Shown here: piece after piece, positions 16,614 through 24,932 of the stretch | How the letters are laid out: each line of letters starts with the position of its first letter | Position numbering within the stretch: position 1 is the first letter of the stretch | Assembly (NCBI GenBank): GCA_046537735.1 | Contig: JBKHKH010000003.1 | Coordinates: 1 to 33,787, forward strand | DNA from: JdFR-22 sp046537735 | GTDB taxonomy: Archaea; Halobacteriota; Archaeoglobi; Archaeoglobales; Archaeoglobaceae | DNA length: 33,787 nucleotides | Reading direction: 5' to 3' | Made by a program: the position numbers and the translations under genes | Notes under the pieces: model-generated | Database searches by the model: none | Told to the model about the DNA's origin: nothing | What the model saw: the letters and a program-made list of their open reading frames with translations, nothing else

Positions 16614-17210
16614 TCACCTCTTGATATAAACTGTCTTCTTCAATGCATCGTACATCGCTTTGGCAAAGTTGGTAGTGGATCGGGTACTGCCAGTGGAGAA
16701 GGTCCATACATCCTTTACACCAGCAAGTTCCAGAACCTTTTTACCTACGTCACCGGAGACCAGACCCAGACCCTTGGGTCCAGGGACCATAGTTACCCTG
16801 ATACTTCCTGCAGAGCCGGTAACTTTGTAAGGGATCGAGTGTGCTTCTCCACAGCCGCACTCCCAGGAGCCACACCCTCTTTGAACCTTAAATATATTCA
16901 GCTTAGCGGCTCTTATCGCCTTGTGTATGGATGGGGCTACTTGAGAAGCTTTTCCTACACCAACACCTATATATCCATTCTTGTTTCCAACTGCAGCCGT
17001 AACCCTGAACTTGGTCCTTCTACCGCTATCGGTCATTCTCTGCACCAGTGATATCTCCAGAACCTCATCTTCCAGATCGGGAAGCAGAACATCTATTATT
17101 TCCGACTCCTTGATGGGTAATGAGCTGGCTACAACATCATCAATGCTGGTAATCTGCTCCTCGGCAACCATTTTCCCCAGTTTTGTTTTTGGAACCCATT
17201 CCTGAACCAT
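16614..17210 (-). CDS. rps5: Ribosomal protein uS5
   Basis: A 198-residue small-subunit protein. The double-stranded-RNA-binding-like domain covers RTKFRVTAAVGNKNGYIGVG, and the C-terminal domain contains GSAGSIRVTMVPGPKGLGLV. It lines the mRNA entry site and affects fidelity. The cysteines CGSWECGCGEAHS are the archaeal/eukaryotic signature block. Its Shine-Dalgarno AAGGTGA overlaps the uL18 stop. Confidence 0.97.
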   Translation of the reverse strand: MVQEWVPKTKLGKMVAEEQITSIDDVVASSLPIKESEIIDVLLPDLEDEVLEISLVQRMTDSGRRTKFRVTAAVGNKNGYIGVGVGKASQVAPSIHKAIRAAKLNIFKVQRGCGSWECGCGEAHSIPYKVTGSAGSIRVTMVPGPKGLGLVSGDVGKKVLELAGVKDVWTFSTGSTRSTTNFAKAMYDALKKTVYIKR

Positions 17211-17214
17211 TTAA

Positions 17215-17778
17215 TCACCTTGACTTGTCGATTTCGTTCTTAACTTCTTCAAAATGATGAGGTAAATCTGAGGGTTTTAATCCCTTTTTATCGTATTCAG
17301 AGAACTTTTGGGGAGCTTTATTATAATACTCTGCAATGTGTTCCCCTTTTATTCTTGAATCGTCAGGAAAGACCTCAGGATTGTGATGTATAGCTATCCC
17401 ACTATCTATAATACCTTTGAGAACTGCAAATATTTTAGAGCCCTTTACTGGAGTTGCCAGACCAATGTCCATAACTGCTTCCTCAATTCCCTCTTTTGAT
17501 GCTTTCTTGCCTGCAAGAAAACCTGTCAAATAGGCTGACGGAGTGTTCGCAGTATGTCCCTTCCACCCGTATTCTTTAAGCATGGTGGAGTCAGTTGTGA
17601 CCATTATTCTGTCCCCTCCTTCTTCATACTTCGCTACCTGCACTATGACTCTCTTATTGGAGATCCTAACGATCACTCTTGGCTTTCTGGAGAGCAAGAG
17701 TTTAGCTCTTTTCTTGTAATTCGTTTTCCCTTCTCTTCTTCTTCTGTACTTGACTCTATAACGTGGACCTGTTGCCAT
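17215..17778 (-). CDS. rpl18: Ribosomal protein uL18
   Basis: A 187-residue 5S-rRNA-binding protein of archaeal length. MATGPRYRVKYRRRREGKTN at the start and the central SNKRVIVQVAKYEEGGD block are diagnostic. With uL5 it forms the central protuberance around 5S rRNA. ATG 17778 is chosen over TTG 17784 because AAGGTGAT sits five bases before the ATG. Confidence 0.96.
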   Translation of the reverse strand: MATGPRYRVKYRRRREGKTNYKKRAKLLLSRKPRVIVRISNKRVIVQVAKYEEGGDRIMVTTDSTMLKEYGWKGHTANTPSAYLTGFLAGKKASKEGIEEAVMDIGLATPVKGSKIFAVLKGIIDSGIAIHHNPEVFPDDSRIKGEHIAEYYNKAPQKFSEYDKKGLKPSDLPHHFEEVKNEIDKSR

Positions 17779-17789
17779 ATACAATCACC

Positions 17790-18245
17790 TTAAGTTTCCT
17801 TACTGCCTATCAATTCTCTTGCTTCAAGATAAGAGTTGAGATGGGCTACGTTCCTGAACTCTCCACCTTTGGCTTTTCTGTAAAGCACTCTATATGTGCT
17901 CTTGTCTATGATCTCGTAATCTCTCAGATATTTTAACCGCCTTCTTAACGCTCTTATCCTGATGACCCACAATCTTTTGGAGGGCATTCTCGCTCCTTTT
18001 CTGCCTTTTCTGGATCCATCTCCCTTTCTTCTGCCCTTGGATTTTTGTTCGTGTATCTTTCTGGTTCTGGTTCCGGTCTGACCCTTGACAGGTTTCTTCT
18101 TTATCGACTCTCCAATCAGACCCCTTAAATCTTCCTTTGTCGCTGCTGCTGCTACATCTTCTGCTGCCTCTGGATCCACCCAAACTCTATTTTCCCCACA
18201 CTTCAATATTTGTGCTGCAATCTTTTTCTGTAACCGTAAATTCAT
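17790..18245 (-). CDS. rpl19e: Ribosomal protein eL19
   Basis: A 151-residue eL19, found in archaea and eukaryotes but not bacteria. MNLRLQKKIAAQILKCGENR and VWVDPEAAEDVAAAATKEDL are typical N-terminal blocks; the highly basic middle (residues about 50-95) is the long rRNA-binding helix. ATG 18245 is chosen since GGGGTGAT lies just before it; this Shine-Dalgarno contains the eL32 stop codon. Confidence 0.96.
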   Translation of the reverse strand: MNLRLQKKIAAQILKCGENRVWVDPEAAEDVAAAATKEDLRGLIGESIKKKPVKGQTGTRTRKIHEQKSKGRRKGDGSRKGRKGARMPSKRLWVIRIRALRRRLKYLRDYEIIDKSTYRVLYRKAKGGEFRNVAHLNSYLEARELIGSKET

Positions 18246-18250
18246 TGATA

Positions 18251-18643
18251 TCACCCCTCCCCCACAGGGACCGGATTGAGGATCTTGAGATCCATCTCCC
18301 TAGCTTTCTCTTCAATTTGAAGTCTTTTCTTAACTCCAACATTTGAGGCTATTCGGACCGCCTGCTCAGAAGCATTTACCGTCTCAAGCTCCTCGGTGTT
18401 GTGGACCAGAACTTCCTTGTAACCGCTGGGGTGTATACCTCTAACTTTCTTTGGTGTGCCATATCCACATACTACAATCTTCTTGCCGCCCATTCGCTGC
18501 CTATACTTGCTGTGCCTGCCTCTAGGCTTCCTCCAGCTTTTATCCCTCAGTTTCAATTTTTTGTGGGCCTCCACTCTTCTAAACTCGGGTTTTCTTGCTT
18601 TTTGTCTTCTTCTATGATTTAATAAGCGTGAAACTTCAGTCAT
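18251..18643 (-). CDS. rpl32e: Ribosomal protein eL32
   Basis: A 130-residue archaeal/eukaryotic large-subunit protein. The block SWRKPRGRHSKYRQRMGG followed by GYGTPKKVRGIHPSGYKEVL is diagnostic. It binds 23S rRNA domain II. The Shine-Dalgarno GAGGGGTGA includes the uL6 stop codon, and the gene sits in the archaeal uL6-eL32-eL19-uL18 order. Confidence 0.97.
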   Translation of the reverse strand: MTEVSRLLNHRRRQKARKPEFRRVEAHKKLKLRDKSWRKPRGRHSKYRQRMGGKKIVVCGYGTPKKVRGIHPSGYKEVLVHNTEELETVNASEQAVRIASNVGVKKRLQIEEKAREMDLKILNPVPVGEG

Positions 18644-18648
18644 TCAAT

Positions 18649-19185
18649 TCACCCCTCAACTACATAAATGCCGTCCTGGAACACCCTAGTATCAATATTC
18701 CTCACCTTTGTGATCTGCTCCAGATTGGCAGCGGTCTGCCCACATTCTTCTTTATCAATTCCAGTTACGGTTATCTGACTTCCTTTAATTTGAACATCGG
18801 TTCTACCCACAATTTTTGCTCTTCTAGGATATTTCTCTCCCAAAAAGTTCTCGATTACTACCTCATCACCCTGGACTTTGGCCTTAATGGGAAAGTGAGA
18901 ATAAACAACCTTTAACTTGTATTCAAACCCTTCAACTGTTCCTGTTATAAGATTTCTAATATGAGCTGCATAAGTCCTGACCATGGGCTTAAGCTTCCTG
19001 TTAGAGGCAAATACTCTTATCTGGCCATCCTGTTTTTCTATATGCATTCCTCTGTATCTCAATTCCTTGGAGTTCTCTCCCTTAGGACCCTTTACTGTTA
19101 CTTTGAAGCCGTAAATGCTGTTACCCTCTACACCGACTTCCACATCCTCAGGGATCTCTACATATCTCTCATTCTCTTCAGCCAT
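18649..19185 (-). CDS. rpl6: Ribosomal protein uL6
   Basis: A 178-residue protein with two uL6 repeats: the first holds KVTVKGPKGENSKELRYRGM, the second YPRRAKIVGRTDVQIKGSQI and VTGIDKEECGQTAANLEQIT. It lies near the factor-binding site of the large subunit. ATG 19185 is chosen since the GTG at 19194 is inside the Shine-Dalgarno GAGGTG. Confidence 0.97.
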   Translation of the reverse strand: MAEENERYVEIPEDVEVGVEGNSIYGFKVTVKGPKGENSKELRYRGMHIEKQDGQIRVFASNRKLKPMVRTYAAHIRNLITGTVEGFEYKLKVVYSHFPIKAKVQGDEVVIENFLGEKYPRRAKIVGRTDVQIKGSQITVTGIDKEECGQTAANLEQITKVRNIDTRVFQDGIYVVEG

Positions 19186-19199
19186 TATCGACACCTCTA

Positions 19200-19586
19200 T
19201 CAGTAAATGTAAGCAAGCAACACTCCACTAAGGCCTTTCTCCACAGCTTCATTCTGAGACATGACCCCTTCAACCGTAGACAACACCAGAATTCCAAAAT
19301 CTCTGGCAGGAAGGTATCTTTTTTCGAACTTTTCAAAGTCTATCTTCTTTGCCGAGAATCTGGGCCTTATTGCGCCGCAATCGTTGATCCTACCTGACAA
19401 TTCTATTCGGTACGTCGATCCTCTTTTATCATCCACATATTCAAACCCATTGATGTACCCACGATCTTTGAGGACCCTCAAGATGTTCCCTATCAACTTC
19501 GAAGCCTTTATTTCACAGCTTCTATAACCGCCTCTTTCTGAGTTCTTAATGGAGATCAATGCGTTGGAGAGATTATCACTTACCAT
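19200..19586 (-). CDS. rps8: Ribosomal protein uS8
   Basis: A 128-residue small-subunit assembly protein that binds 16S rRNA helix 21. The N-terminal DNLSNALISIKNSERGGYRS and C-terminal RDFGILVLSTVEGVMSQNEA blocks are diagnostic. The usual final block is preserved as KGLSGVLLAYIY. It begins 4 bp after the short uS14 gene, whose last codons overlap its GGTGAT Shine-Dalgarno. Confidence 0.96.
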   Translation of the reverse strand: MVSDNLSNALISIKNSERGGYRSCEIKASKLIGNILRVLKDRGYINGFEYVDDKRGSTYRIELSGRINDCGAIRPRFSAKKIDFEKFEKRYLPARDFGILVLSTVEGVMSQNEAVEKGLSGVLLAYIY

Positions 19587-19590
19587 ACTA

Positions 19591-19734
19591 TCACCAGTTC
19601 TTTCTAAACCCTATCTCCCGGGCAGCCTCTCTAAAACACTGTCTACACATATAAATGCCGTATCTTCTTATAAGACCAGCTCTTCTTCCACATCTTCTGC
19701 ACTCATTTGCTGCCCGTCCAAATTTCTTGGCCAT
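19591..19734 (-). CDS. rps14: Ribosomal protein uS14, zinc-binding form
   Basis: A 47-residue protein read between uL5 and uS8. It starts MAKKFGRAANECRRCGRR and ends REIGFRKNW. The zinc knuckle is Cys12-x2-Cys15 and Cys30-x2-Cys33, the C+ form. The size is typical for archaeal uS14. The Shine-Dalgarno GGAGGTTGA lies five bases before the ATG and is formed by the last codons of uL5, leaving a 1-bp gap. It is a small-subunit head protein. Confidence 0.96.
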   Translation of the reverse strand: MAKKFGRAANECRRCGRRAGLIRRYGIYMCRQCFREAAREIGFRKNW

Positions 19735-19735
19735 A

Positions 19736-20251
19736 TTATTCAACCTCCACACCAAGTTGCTTCAAATACTCCACAGTCTCTTCTCTAGTTACCCTGTGGT
19801 TTGTACCTACAGTGCTCTTTTCGATCCTTCTTTTTGCCACGCGGTAACCTCTTTTTTTCAATAGAACGATCACATCCATACCATACATACCCACGTCAGG
19901 GTCATAACTAACTCCTGGGAGGTCAATGTGCTCCTCAACACCAAAAGCGAACTCACCTTGACCAACCTGCTTCTTTCTCAACACATGCTCTTTTACAGTT
20001 AAAGCCCTCTTCAGAAAATCCATTGCTTTATCCCCGCGAAGGGTTACTTTAGCTCCAATGGCTTCGCCTTTCCTTATTCCAAAATTCTTGATGGTCTTTT
20101 TGGCATAGGTCACGGTAGGGCTCTGGCCAGTAAGCTCTTCAAGTACGTTCGTAGCTTTTCTATGTCTTTCTCCACTTTCCCCTACGCAAAGATTTACCAC
20201 AACCTTATCCAGTAGGACATCTTCCATAGGATTCTGCTGTACCGCTTGCAT
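19736..20251 (-). CDS. rpl5: Ribosomal protein uL5
   Basis: A 171-residue protein of the central protuberance that binds 5S rRNA. Key blocks are KVVVNLCVGESGERHRKATN, TYAKKTIKNFGIRKGEAIGA and EEHIDLPGVSYDPDVGMYGM. GGGAGTG lies before the ATG, overlapping the eS4 stop. Length and order (eS4-uL5-uS14-uS8) are archaeal. Confidence 0.97.
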   Translation of the reverse strand: MQAVQQNPMEDVLLDKVVVNLCVGESGERHRKATNVLEELTGQSPTVTYAKKTIKNFGIRKGEAIGAKVTLRGDKAMDFLKRALTVKEHVLRKKQVGQGEFAFGVEEHIDLPGVSYDPDVGMYGMDVIVLLKKRGYRVAKRRIEKSTVGTNHRVTREETVEYLKQLGVEVE

Positions 20252-20255
20252 ACTT

Positions 20256-20942
20256 TCACACTCCCAGGTCTATCACGGGTTTGTCTTTACCGATAACAAA
20301 AACATAATCTTCAATGGTAGTATACTCTTTTTCTTCGCCTTCCACAGTTACCAGGTTCGCGGAAGGACCTTTCATAATCCTGTATTTCTTTAACTTACCC
20401 ATTTCACCGGCATGGGAACCGCCAGTAATCATTACCATGGCACCTTCTTCAAACTTCAGGTGGTCTACGATCTTCTTTTCAGGTATCTCTAACAATACAC
20501 TGTCCTTGACGTTATAACCAGAAGCAAGAATATTTGAGCCGTCAAATAAGTTAAGCTGTTCTTTACCGCCCTTAACAATAGTTTTCCCCGTTATCTTGTA
20601 TACTTTGAGATTTTCATCTTCAATCTCTTTGGGGGTATACCTTCCCTGCTCATCAAAAAGAATTCTGTAGCTTTTCTCCAGGCTGGGTACACTTACTACA
20701 TCGAATAGACCTAATGAAAAGCGATGATCCTTTCGGGGAACCCCGTCCACCAGGATCTCTCCTGAACTAATCGCTTTTCTGGCTTCTCTACCGGTGTTGG
20801 CAATGCCTAACAGATCCCTAACTACTACAACCAGAGGCACCGAACTCTTATCATGAGGTCCGGGTGATGAGGACGTTAGCCATTTCTTCTCCTTTCGGGG
20901 TATTTTAATGGTTTTGGGGGCTGAAAGTCTTTTCTGGTGCAT
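20256..20942 (-). CDS. rps4e: Ribosomal protein eS4
   Basis: A 228-residue protein specific to archaea and eukaryotes, unrelated to bacterial uS4 apart from the S4-like domain (about 38-85, DLLGIANTGREARKAISSGE). A central domain and a KOW motif near MVMITGGSHAGEMGKLKKYR follow. The start HQKRLSAPKTIKIPRKEKKW is typical. GAGGTGA is the Shine-Dalgarno. Confidence 0.97.
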   Translation of the reverse strand: MHQKRLSAPKTIKIPRKEKKWLTSSSPGPHDKSSVPLVVVVRDLLGIANTGREARKAISSGEILVDGVPRKDHRFSLGLFDVVSVPSLEKSYRILFDEQGRYTPKEIEDENLKVYKITGKTIVKGGKEQLNLFDGSNILASGYNVKDSVLLEIPEKKIVDHLKFEEGAMVMITGGSHAGEMGKLKKYRIMKGPSANLVTVEGEEKEYTTIEDYVFVIGKDKPVIDLGV

Positions 20943-20946
20943 ATTT

Positions 20947-21303
20947 TCACCTCTCCAGGATCCTCTTCCTGTTGTTATCCATTTTGAGGTCAGTTATCAT
21001 CACATTCGATGGTTTAACAGGTTGCTGTATTTCCGAGCCATCAGTTTTCTTTATGATAGCTCCTTCTACCTTGATCAAGAGGTTCTTCATGTTCACTTCA
21101 CTGACCTTCCCCTCATGACCTGAAAATACGCCTCTCAGTATCTTCACTTTGTCTCCTTTCCTCAATCTAGCATTTCTCTTTCCATATTTCTTTCTCAGGT
21201 CAGCTGAAAGGGTAGCTCTAAGAAGCTTGTGCCTATCATGTAATTTAGCATCTTTATACAGCCATTTTCTTTGTTTTTTGGGTGAACTCGATCTAGGGAT
21301 CAT
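20947..21303 (-). CDS. rpl24: Ribosomal protein uL24
   Basis: A 118-residue uL24 of the archaeal/eukaryotic L26 type. The N-terminal RSSSPKKQRKWLYKDAKLHD and the KOW motif LRKGDKVKILRGVFSGHEGK are diagnostic. It initiates large-subunit assembly near the tunnel exit. ATG 21303 is chosen because the GTG at 21312 belongs to the Shine-Dalgarno GAGGTG. Confidence 0.96.
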   Translation of the reverse strand: MIPRSSSPKKQRKWLYKDAKLHDRHKLLRATLSADLRKKYGKRNARLRKGDKVKILRGVFSGHEGKVSEVNMKNLLIKVEGAIIKKTDGSEIQQPVKPSNVMITDLKMDNNRKRILER

Positions 21304-21313
21304 CTTAAACACC

Positions 21314-21712
21314 TCACACTATTGAAGAGGCGATCGAGCCTATTTTTCCGAATCTTTCCGCCGCTTCTTTGGCCACCACGCCTCTAATTTCACTTCCCTT
21401 GGGATTTCCTTTTTCGTCAGTGATCACAGCAGCGTTATCTTCAAACTTTACTCGAGTGCCATCAGGCCTCCTGAACTCTTTTCTCTGCCTTACAATCACT
21501 GCATATCTTATCTGCTTTCTAACATCAGGTGTACCCTTCTTTACCGAGACCACCACCAGATCTCCAATACCTGCCTCAGGGTACCTCCTCTTTACACCTT
21601 TGAATCCTCTAACAGTAATTATTTCCAGTTGCCTGGCACCTGTGTTGTCAGTGCAAAGCAGTCTAGCACCTTTGGGTAAACACTTGGGAATTTCAGCCTT
21701 TATTGCCCTCAT
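21314..21712 (-). CDS. rpl14: Ribosomal protein uL14
   Basis: A 132-residue protein, exactly the common archaeal length when started at ATG 21712 rather than further upstream. LLCTDNTGARQLEIITVRGF and GDLVVVSVKKGTPDVRKQ are diagnostic. It forms an inter-subunit bridge. Its start lies 20 bp inside the end of uS17, the longest overlap in the cluster. Confidence 0.96.
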   Translation of the reverse strand: MRAIKAEIPKCLPKGARLLCTDNTGARQLEIITVRGFKGVKRRYPEAGIGDLVVVSVKKGTPDVRKQIRYAVIVRQRKEFRRPDGTRVKFEDNAAVITDEKGNPKGSEIRGVVAKEAAERFGKIGSIASSIV

Positions 21713-22028
21713 GATCGATCCTCTCCACAATTACGAAACATTTTGATTTACTCAAAGGTCTGCATTCTGCTATTGTAACCGCATCGCCCGGCTGAGCATT
21801 AATACAGCGGGGATTATGAGCATGAATCTTACTCTTTTTGCTCAGATACCTTTCATATTTGGGAACTCTCCTGAGCATCTCTTTTTCAACTACAGCAGAT
21901 TTCTTATAAGTTCTGATCACTTTACCTCTGAATGTCTGTCCTCTGACAGGTAAAGTACCGTGAAATGGACATTCATCATCTTTACATTCCTCTTCAGGTG
22001 GTTTGACTTCTAAACCTATATTTCGCAA
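21693..22028 (-). CDS. rps17: Ribosomal protein uS17
   Basis: An OB-fold small-subunit protein of about 111 residues. The archaeal N-terminal extension contains CKDDECPFHGTLPVRGQ, followed by the OB core with GKVIRTYKKSAVVEKEMLRR and KIHAHNPRC. The start is uncertain: TTG 22028 fits best, since GAGGTGAT lies just before it as in neighbouring genes; a GTG at 22037 falls within that Shine-Dalgarno. The Shine-Dalgarno includes the Rnp1 stop codon. Confidence 0.93.
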   Translation of the reverse strand: MRNIGLEVKPPEEECKDDECPFHGTLPVRGQTFRGKVIRTYKKSAVVEKEMLRRVPKYERYLSKKSKIHAHNPRCINAQPGDAVTIAECRPLSKSKCFVIVERIDHEGNKG

Positions 22029-22033
22029 ACTGA

Positions 22034-22348
22034 TCACCTCTTCACTTTACTGAGAAGCATGATTCCTCTTTTTATCCTATCCTCTGGCCTGAAACACAGG
22101 TAATTACCATTAACACTCATATATTTACCCATGAAAGCCACTTTGAAGATTCTATTTCTCTTTGCCACTGTTTTTAAGTTTTTTTCCGTTTTGAGGGTGA
22201 AGGTATTTAAAGTCTCGTCTACGATTTCCCCTTCAAGCCCAACTTCGAACTTATTGGGGCTCTCATCAACTACTACTTTTCTACCGACCCATTCATGGGC
22301 AATCACAAGTTCTGGCTTACTTTCAATTTTAGTGGACATTTTACTCAT
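22034..22348 (-). CDS. rnp1: RNase P protein component 1 (Rnp1, Pop4/Rpp29 homologue)
   Basis: A 104-residue Sm-like barrel protein. AHEWVGRKVVVDESPNKFEV and GLEGEIVDETLNTFTLKTEK are typical of archaeal Rpp29. With Rpp21 it assists RNase P RNA in 5' tRNA maturation. The ATG at 22348 overlaps the uL29 stop; a second ATG at 22339 follows that stop by one base and is an equally good start. No aIF1/SUI1 gene intervenes between uL29 and Rnp1, unlike the order in some euryarchaea. Confidence 0.93.
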   Translation of the reverse strand: MSKMSTKIESKPELVIAHEWVGRKVVVDESPNKFEVGLEGEIVDETLNTFTLKTEKNLKTVAKRNRIFKVAFMGKYMSVNGNYLCFRPEDRIKRGIMLLSKVKR

Positions 22349-22523
22349 TCAAAGCAGTTCTAATTCTGGCAATATTTCTTCTAATTTCCTTTATCCTACC
22401 CGGGTTTTCCACAGCTCCACCAGATCTTACCAAAGTCCTAAGTTTCAGAAGCTCATTTTCGAATTCTTCAAGTTTTTCAATCTTTTCCTCATGGCTCATA
22501 TCTCTTATTTCATCCATCTTCAT
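22341..22523 (-). CDS. rpl29: Ribosomal protein uL29
   Basis: A 60-residue two-helix large-subunit protein at the tunnel exit, where SRP and translocon dock. MSHEEKIEKLEEFENELLKL and the final RRNIARIRTALNE are typical. AGGTGATGGATA before the ATG provides the Shine-Dalgarno. Confidence 0.94.
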   Translation of the reverse strand: MKMDEIRDMSHEEKIEKLEEFENELLKLRTLVRSGGAVENPGRIKEIRRNIARIRTALNE

Positions 22524-22537
22524 TATCCATCACCTAT

Positions 22538-23341
22538 TCACGTCTCTGATTGAGGAGTTTCAGCCTCTTCAGCCTCTTCAGCCTTTTCTTCCTGCTTTTC
22601 CTGCTCTTTCTGGCCTTCTGTTCCAGCCCCGATTTCTTTTGTTTCTACTGGTTCTTCTTCCGAGACCTGTTCTTTCTTCTCTGAAGCTCCCTGCCCTTCT
22701 GTTATCTCTTCAGTTGCTTCTGCTTCTTCCACTTTAGGAGCTTCAGGCTTTCCAGTGATGTTAAATTCGTCCGGTAGCATAGTTTCTGAAGGAATGATCC
22801 TTATGGAGACACCCAGAACACCTAATTTCTTTACAGCTACATCAAACCCTTTGTTCACCAGATTGAATGCCGGGTCACCCGTATGGACCATTGTCCCGGC
22901 GACAAATTTCTCTGTTCTTGCTCTCTCACTGGTGAGCTTTCCACTGATTATGATCTCGCAACCCTTTGCTCCCGCTTCCATGATCCTGTGAAGGAATCTA
23001 TAACCGGCCTTTCTAAAGTACCATCCTCGTTCCAGTGCTCTAGCCAGAATTGATGCCATTAACTGGGCATTGAATTCAGGTTTTTCTATCTCGTCAACAC
23101 TTACCTGGGGATTTTCTATGCTGAAATCCTCTCTGAGTTTTTCCGTAAGGGTTCTGATCCTTCTGCCGCCTTTTCCTATTACCAGTCCCGGCCTTTCTAC
23201 GAATAATGTCACCTGAGTGCCCAAAGGAGTTCTTATGATGTCCACTCCACCAAAGCCAGCGTTCCTGACTTCCTGGGTCATCCATTCCTTCACACGTAAT
23301 TTCTTTATCCTGTCTTCCACAAACTTCCTCTCAATTGCCAT
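22538..23341 (-). CDS. rps3: Ribosomal protein uS3 with acidic C-terminal tail
   Basis: A 267-residue protein. Residues 1 to about 195 are the normal uS3: N-terminal KH domain with the loop GLVIGKGGRRIRTLTE, then a C-terminal domain with AGYRFLHRIMEAGAKGCEI. It lines the mRNA entry channel. The last 70 or so residues form a low-complexity Glu/Ala/Gln/Lys tail, strongly acidic and probably disordered, partly built from repeated nonamers at DNA level (AGCCTCTTC twice at about 22562-22579). Such tails vary among archaea. Confidence 0.96.
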   Translation of the reverse strand: MAIERKFVEDRIKKLRVKEWMTQEVRNAGFGGVDIIRTPLGTQVTLFVERPGLVIGKGGRRIRTLTEKLREDFSIENPQVSVDEIEKPEFNAQLMASILARALERGWYFRKAGYRFLHRIMEAGAKGCEIIISGKLTSERARTEKFVAGTMVHTGDPAFNLVNKGFDVAVKKLGVLGVSIRIIPSETMLPDEFNITGKPEAPKVEEAEATEEITEGQGASEKKEQVSEEEPVETKEIGAGTEGQKEQEKQEEKAEEAEEAETPQSET

Positions 23342-23351
23342 TATCTCACCA

Positions 23352-23813
23352 TTACCTCGCTTCTGCTACAAACTCCACTGTAGTCAAGGTCTTGAACTTG
23401 GGGGTTGCTCTACCGAAAGCTCTGGGAGTATATCTCTTTAAGACCCTGCCTTTCTTCGCCTGAGCATGTACGATTACCAGATTTTCCTTGTCCAGTCCTT
23501 TGTACTCCGCATTCGAATCCAGGTTCTTCAGCACTTTAAGGATGTGTTTGGCAGCCTTCTGAGGGTATCTACCCGCATTCCACTTTGTCTCCAGATTTTT
23601 GTGGCCCACTTTCTTATTGTACTTCTTCATGGGAACTGCTTTCTTCATCTCCAAGACGTCTTCCAGATAGTCCATTGCTTCCTGTATCCCTTTACCTCTT
23701 ATCGCTGTGCAGATCTCTATGGCATGCTTGAGGCTAATGGCCATTTCGTAACCCATAGCCTTGGCAGCTTTTGTATCATCCTCAGTTTTGTAAGCGTAAT
23801 CAACACTAGACAT
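23352..23813 (-). CDS. rpl22: Ribosomal protein uL22
   Basis: A 153-residue protein whose long beta hairpin reaches the polypeptide tunnel constriction. The block GRVLKRYTPRAFGRATP is the tunnel hairpin; YPQKAAKHILKVLKNLDSNA is the globular part. Archaeal length. AGGTGAAAGT precedes the ATG. Confidence 0.96.
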   Translation of the reverse strand: MSSVDYAYKTEDDTKAAKAMGYEMAISLKHAIEICTAIRGKGIQEAMDYLEDVLEMKKAVPMKKYNKKVGHKNLETKWNAGRYPQKAAKHILKVLKNLDSNAEYKGLDKENLVIVHAQAKKGRVLKRYTPRAFGRATPKFKTLTTVEFVAEAR

Positions 23814-23821
23814 ACTTTCAC

Positions 23822-24223
23822 CTACTTGAGCGGCACATATTTACTGCTCCGGGTAGCTCCTACTCCAGGTCCGCTGTGTTTAACAAATGTTCTTGTTTGC
23901 GTGAACTCTCCCAGCTTGTGTCCGATCATCTGAGGTTTTATCTCCACTCTGGCAAATTCCTTACCATTATAAATTTGAATCACTTTTCCTACCATTTCTG
24001 GCAAAACGATCATATCTCTGCAATGCGTTTTCACGGATTCATTCTTCCTGAGCTTTTTAAGTACTTTTTCCTCTTCATGTGAGAGTCCGTTCTTCAATTT
24101 TCTCCTTGCCTTGGATGGTAAGAGTTTGGAGAGATCATCTAGATTCATTTTCTGAAGCTCTTCAAGCGTGTAGCCTCTGAACTTGAAGTCCTTAGTTCTT
24201 TTAACCTTACTTTTTAGAGCCAT
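23822..24223 (-). CDS. rps19: Ribosomal protein uS19
   Basis: A 133-residue small-subunit head protein with the archaeal N-terminal extension (KRTKDFKFRGYTLEELQKM). The core has DMIVLPEMVGKVIQIYNGKE and the C-terminal block HKLGEFTQTRTFVKHSGPGV. AGGAGG is the Shine-Dalgarno, formed by the end of uL2. Confidence 0.97.
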   Translation of the reverse strand: MALKSKVKRTKDFKFRGYTLEELQKMNLDDLSKLLPSKARRKLKNGLSHEEEKVLKKLRKNESVKTHCRDMIVLPEMVGKVIQIYNGKEFARVEIKPQMIGHKLGEFTQTRTFVKHSGPGVGATRSSKYVPLK

Positions 24224-24224
24224 A

Positions 24225-24923
24225 TCACTTACCTCCTGTCCTTCTAGCAGCTATACTCCCTACCTTTCTACCTGGGGGTGCATTTCTGCTGACAGTCTTT
24301 GGTTTACCAACGTGCTGTCTTTTACCGCCAAAAGGATGATCTATAGCGTTCATGGCCACACCTCTCACTTTGGGCCATTTGCCTGCTTTGCTCTTTAATT
24401 TGTAGAACTTGTTTCCGGCCTTTACGAAGGGTTTCTCGGTCCTTCCCCCACCAGCCACAACACCAATGGTTGCCCTGCAGTTGGGGTTGAACCATTTCAT
24501 CTGCCCGGAGGGCATTTGGACCAGAGACCTTTTCCTCTCATGAGCGATGACCAGGGCGAATGTACCGCTGGACCGCACGAACTTTCCACCGTCACCGGGT
24601 TGAGACTCGATATTACACACCACACTACCCTCAGGGATGTTCTTCAGAACTGTAGTGTTCCCGGGCTTAGCAGATACGTTGTCTCCAGTCTCAACTTCGT
24701 CGCCTACGCCCATCCCTTCAGTGGCCAAAATATAGTCTTTACCTTCAGGATATTCTACCAGTGCTATAGGTGCATTTCTGGCGGTATCATGCTCAATATC
24801 CACTACTCTTGCTTTTACATCTTTAACCCTAAGGTGTTTAAGGTCAGCCTTGAACTTATGAGATGGGGCCCTATAAGTGGGAGTTCCTTTCCCTCTTACC
24901 TGACTGATTACGCGTTTACCCAT
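24225..24923 (-). CDS. rpl2: Ribosomal protein uL2
   Basis: A 232-residue protein needed for subunit joining and peptidyl-transferase structure. The OB and SH3-like domains are present, and AMNAIDHPFGGKRQHVG contains the conserved histidine near the peptidyl-transferase centre. AAGGTGATAAT precedes the ATG. Archaeal uL2 are shorter than bacterial ones, as here. Confidence 0.97.
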   Translation of the reverse strand: MGKRVISQVRGKGTPTYRAPSHKFKADLKHLRVKDVKARVVDIEHDTARNAPIALVEYPEGKDYILATEGMGVGDEVETGDNVSAKPGNTTVLKNIPEGSVVCNIESQPGDGGKFVRSSGTFALVIAHERKRSLVQMPSGQMKWFNPNCRATIGVVAGGGRTEKPFVKAGNKFYKLKSKAGKWPKVRGVAMNAIDHPFGGKRQHVGKPKTVSRNAPPGRKVGSIAARRTGGK

Positions 24924-24932
24924 ATTATCACC

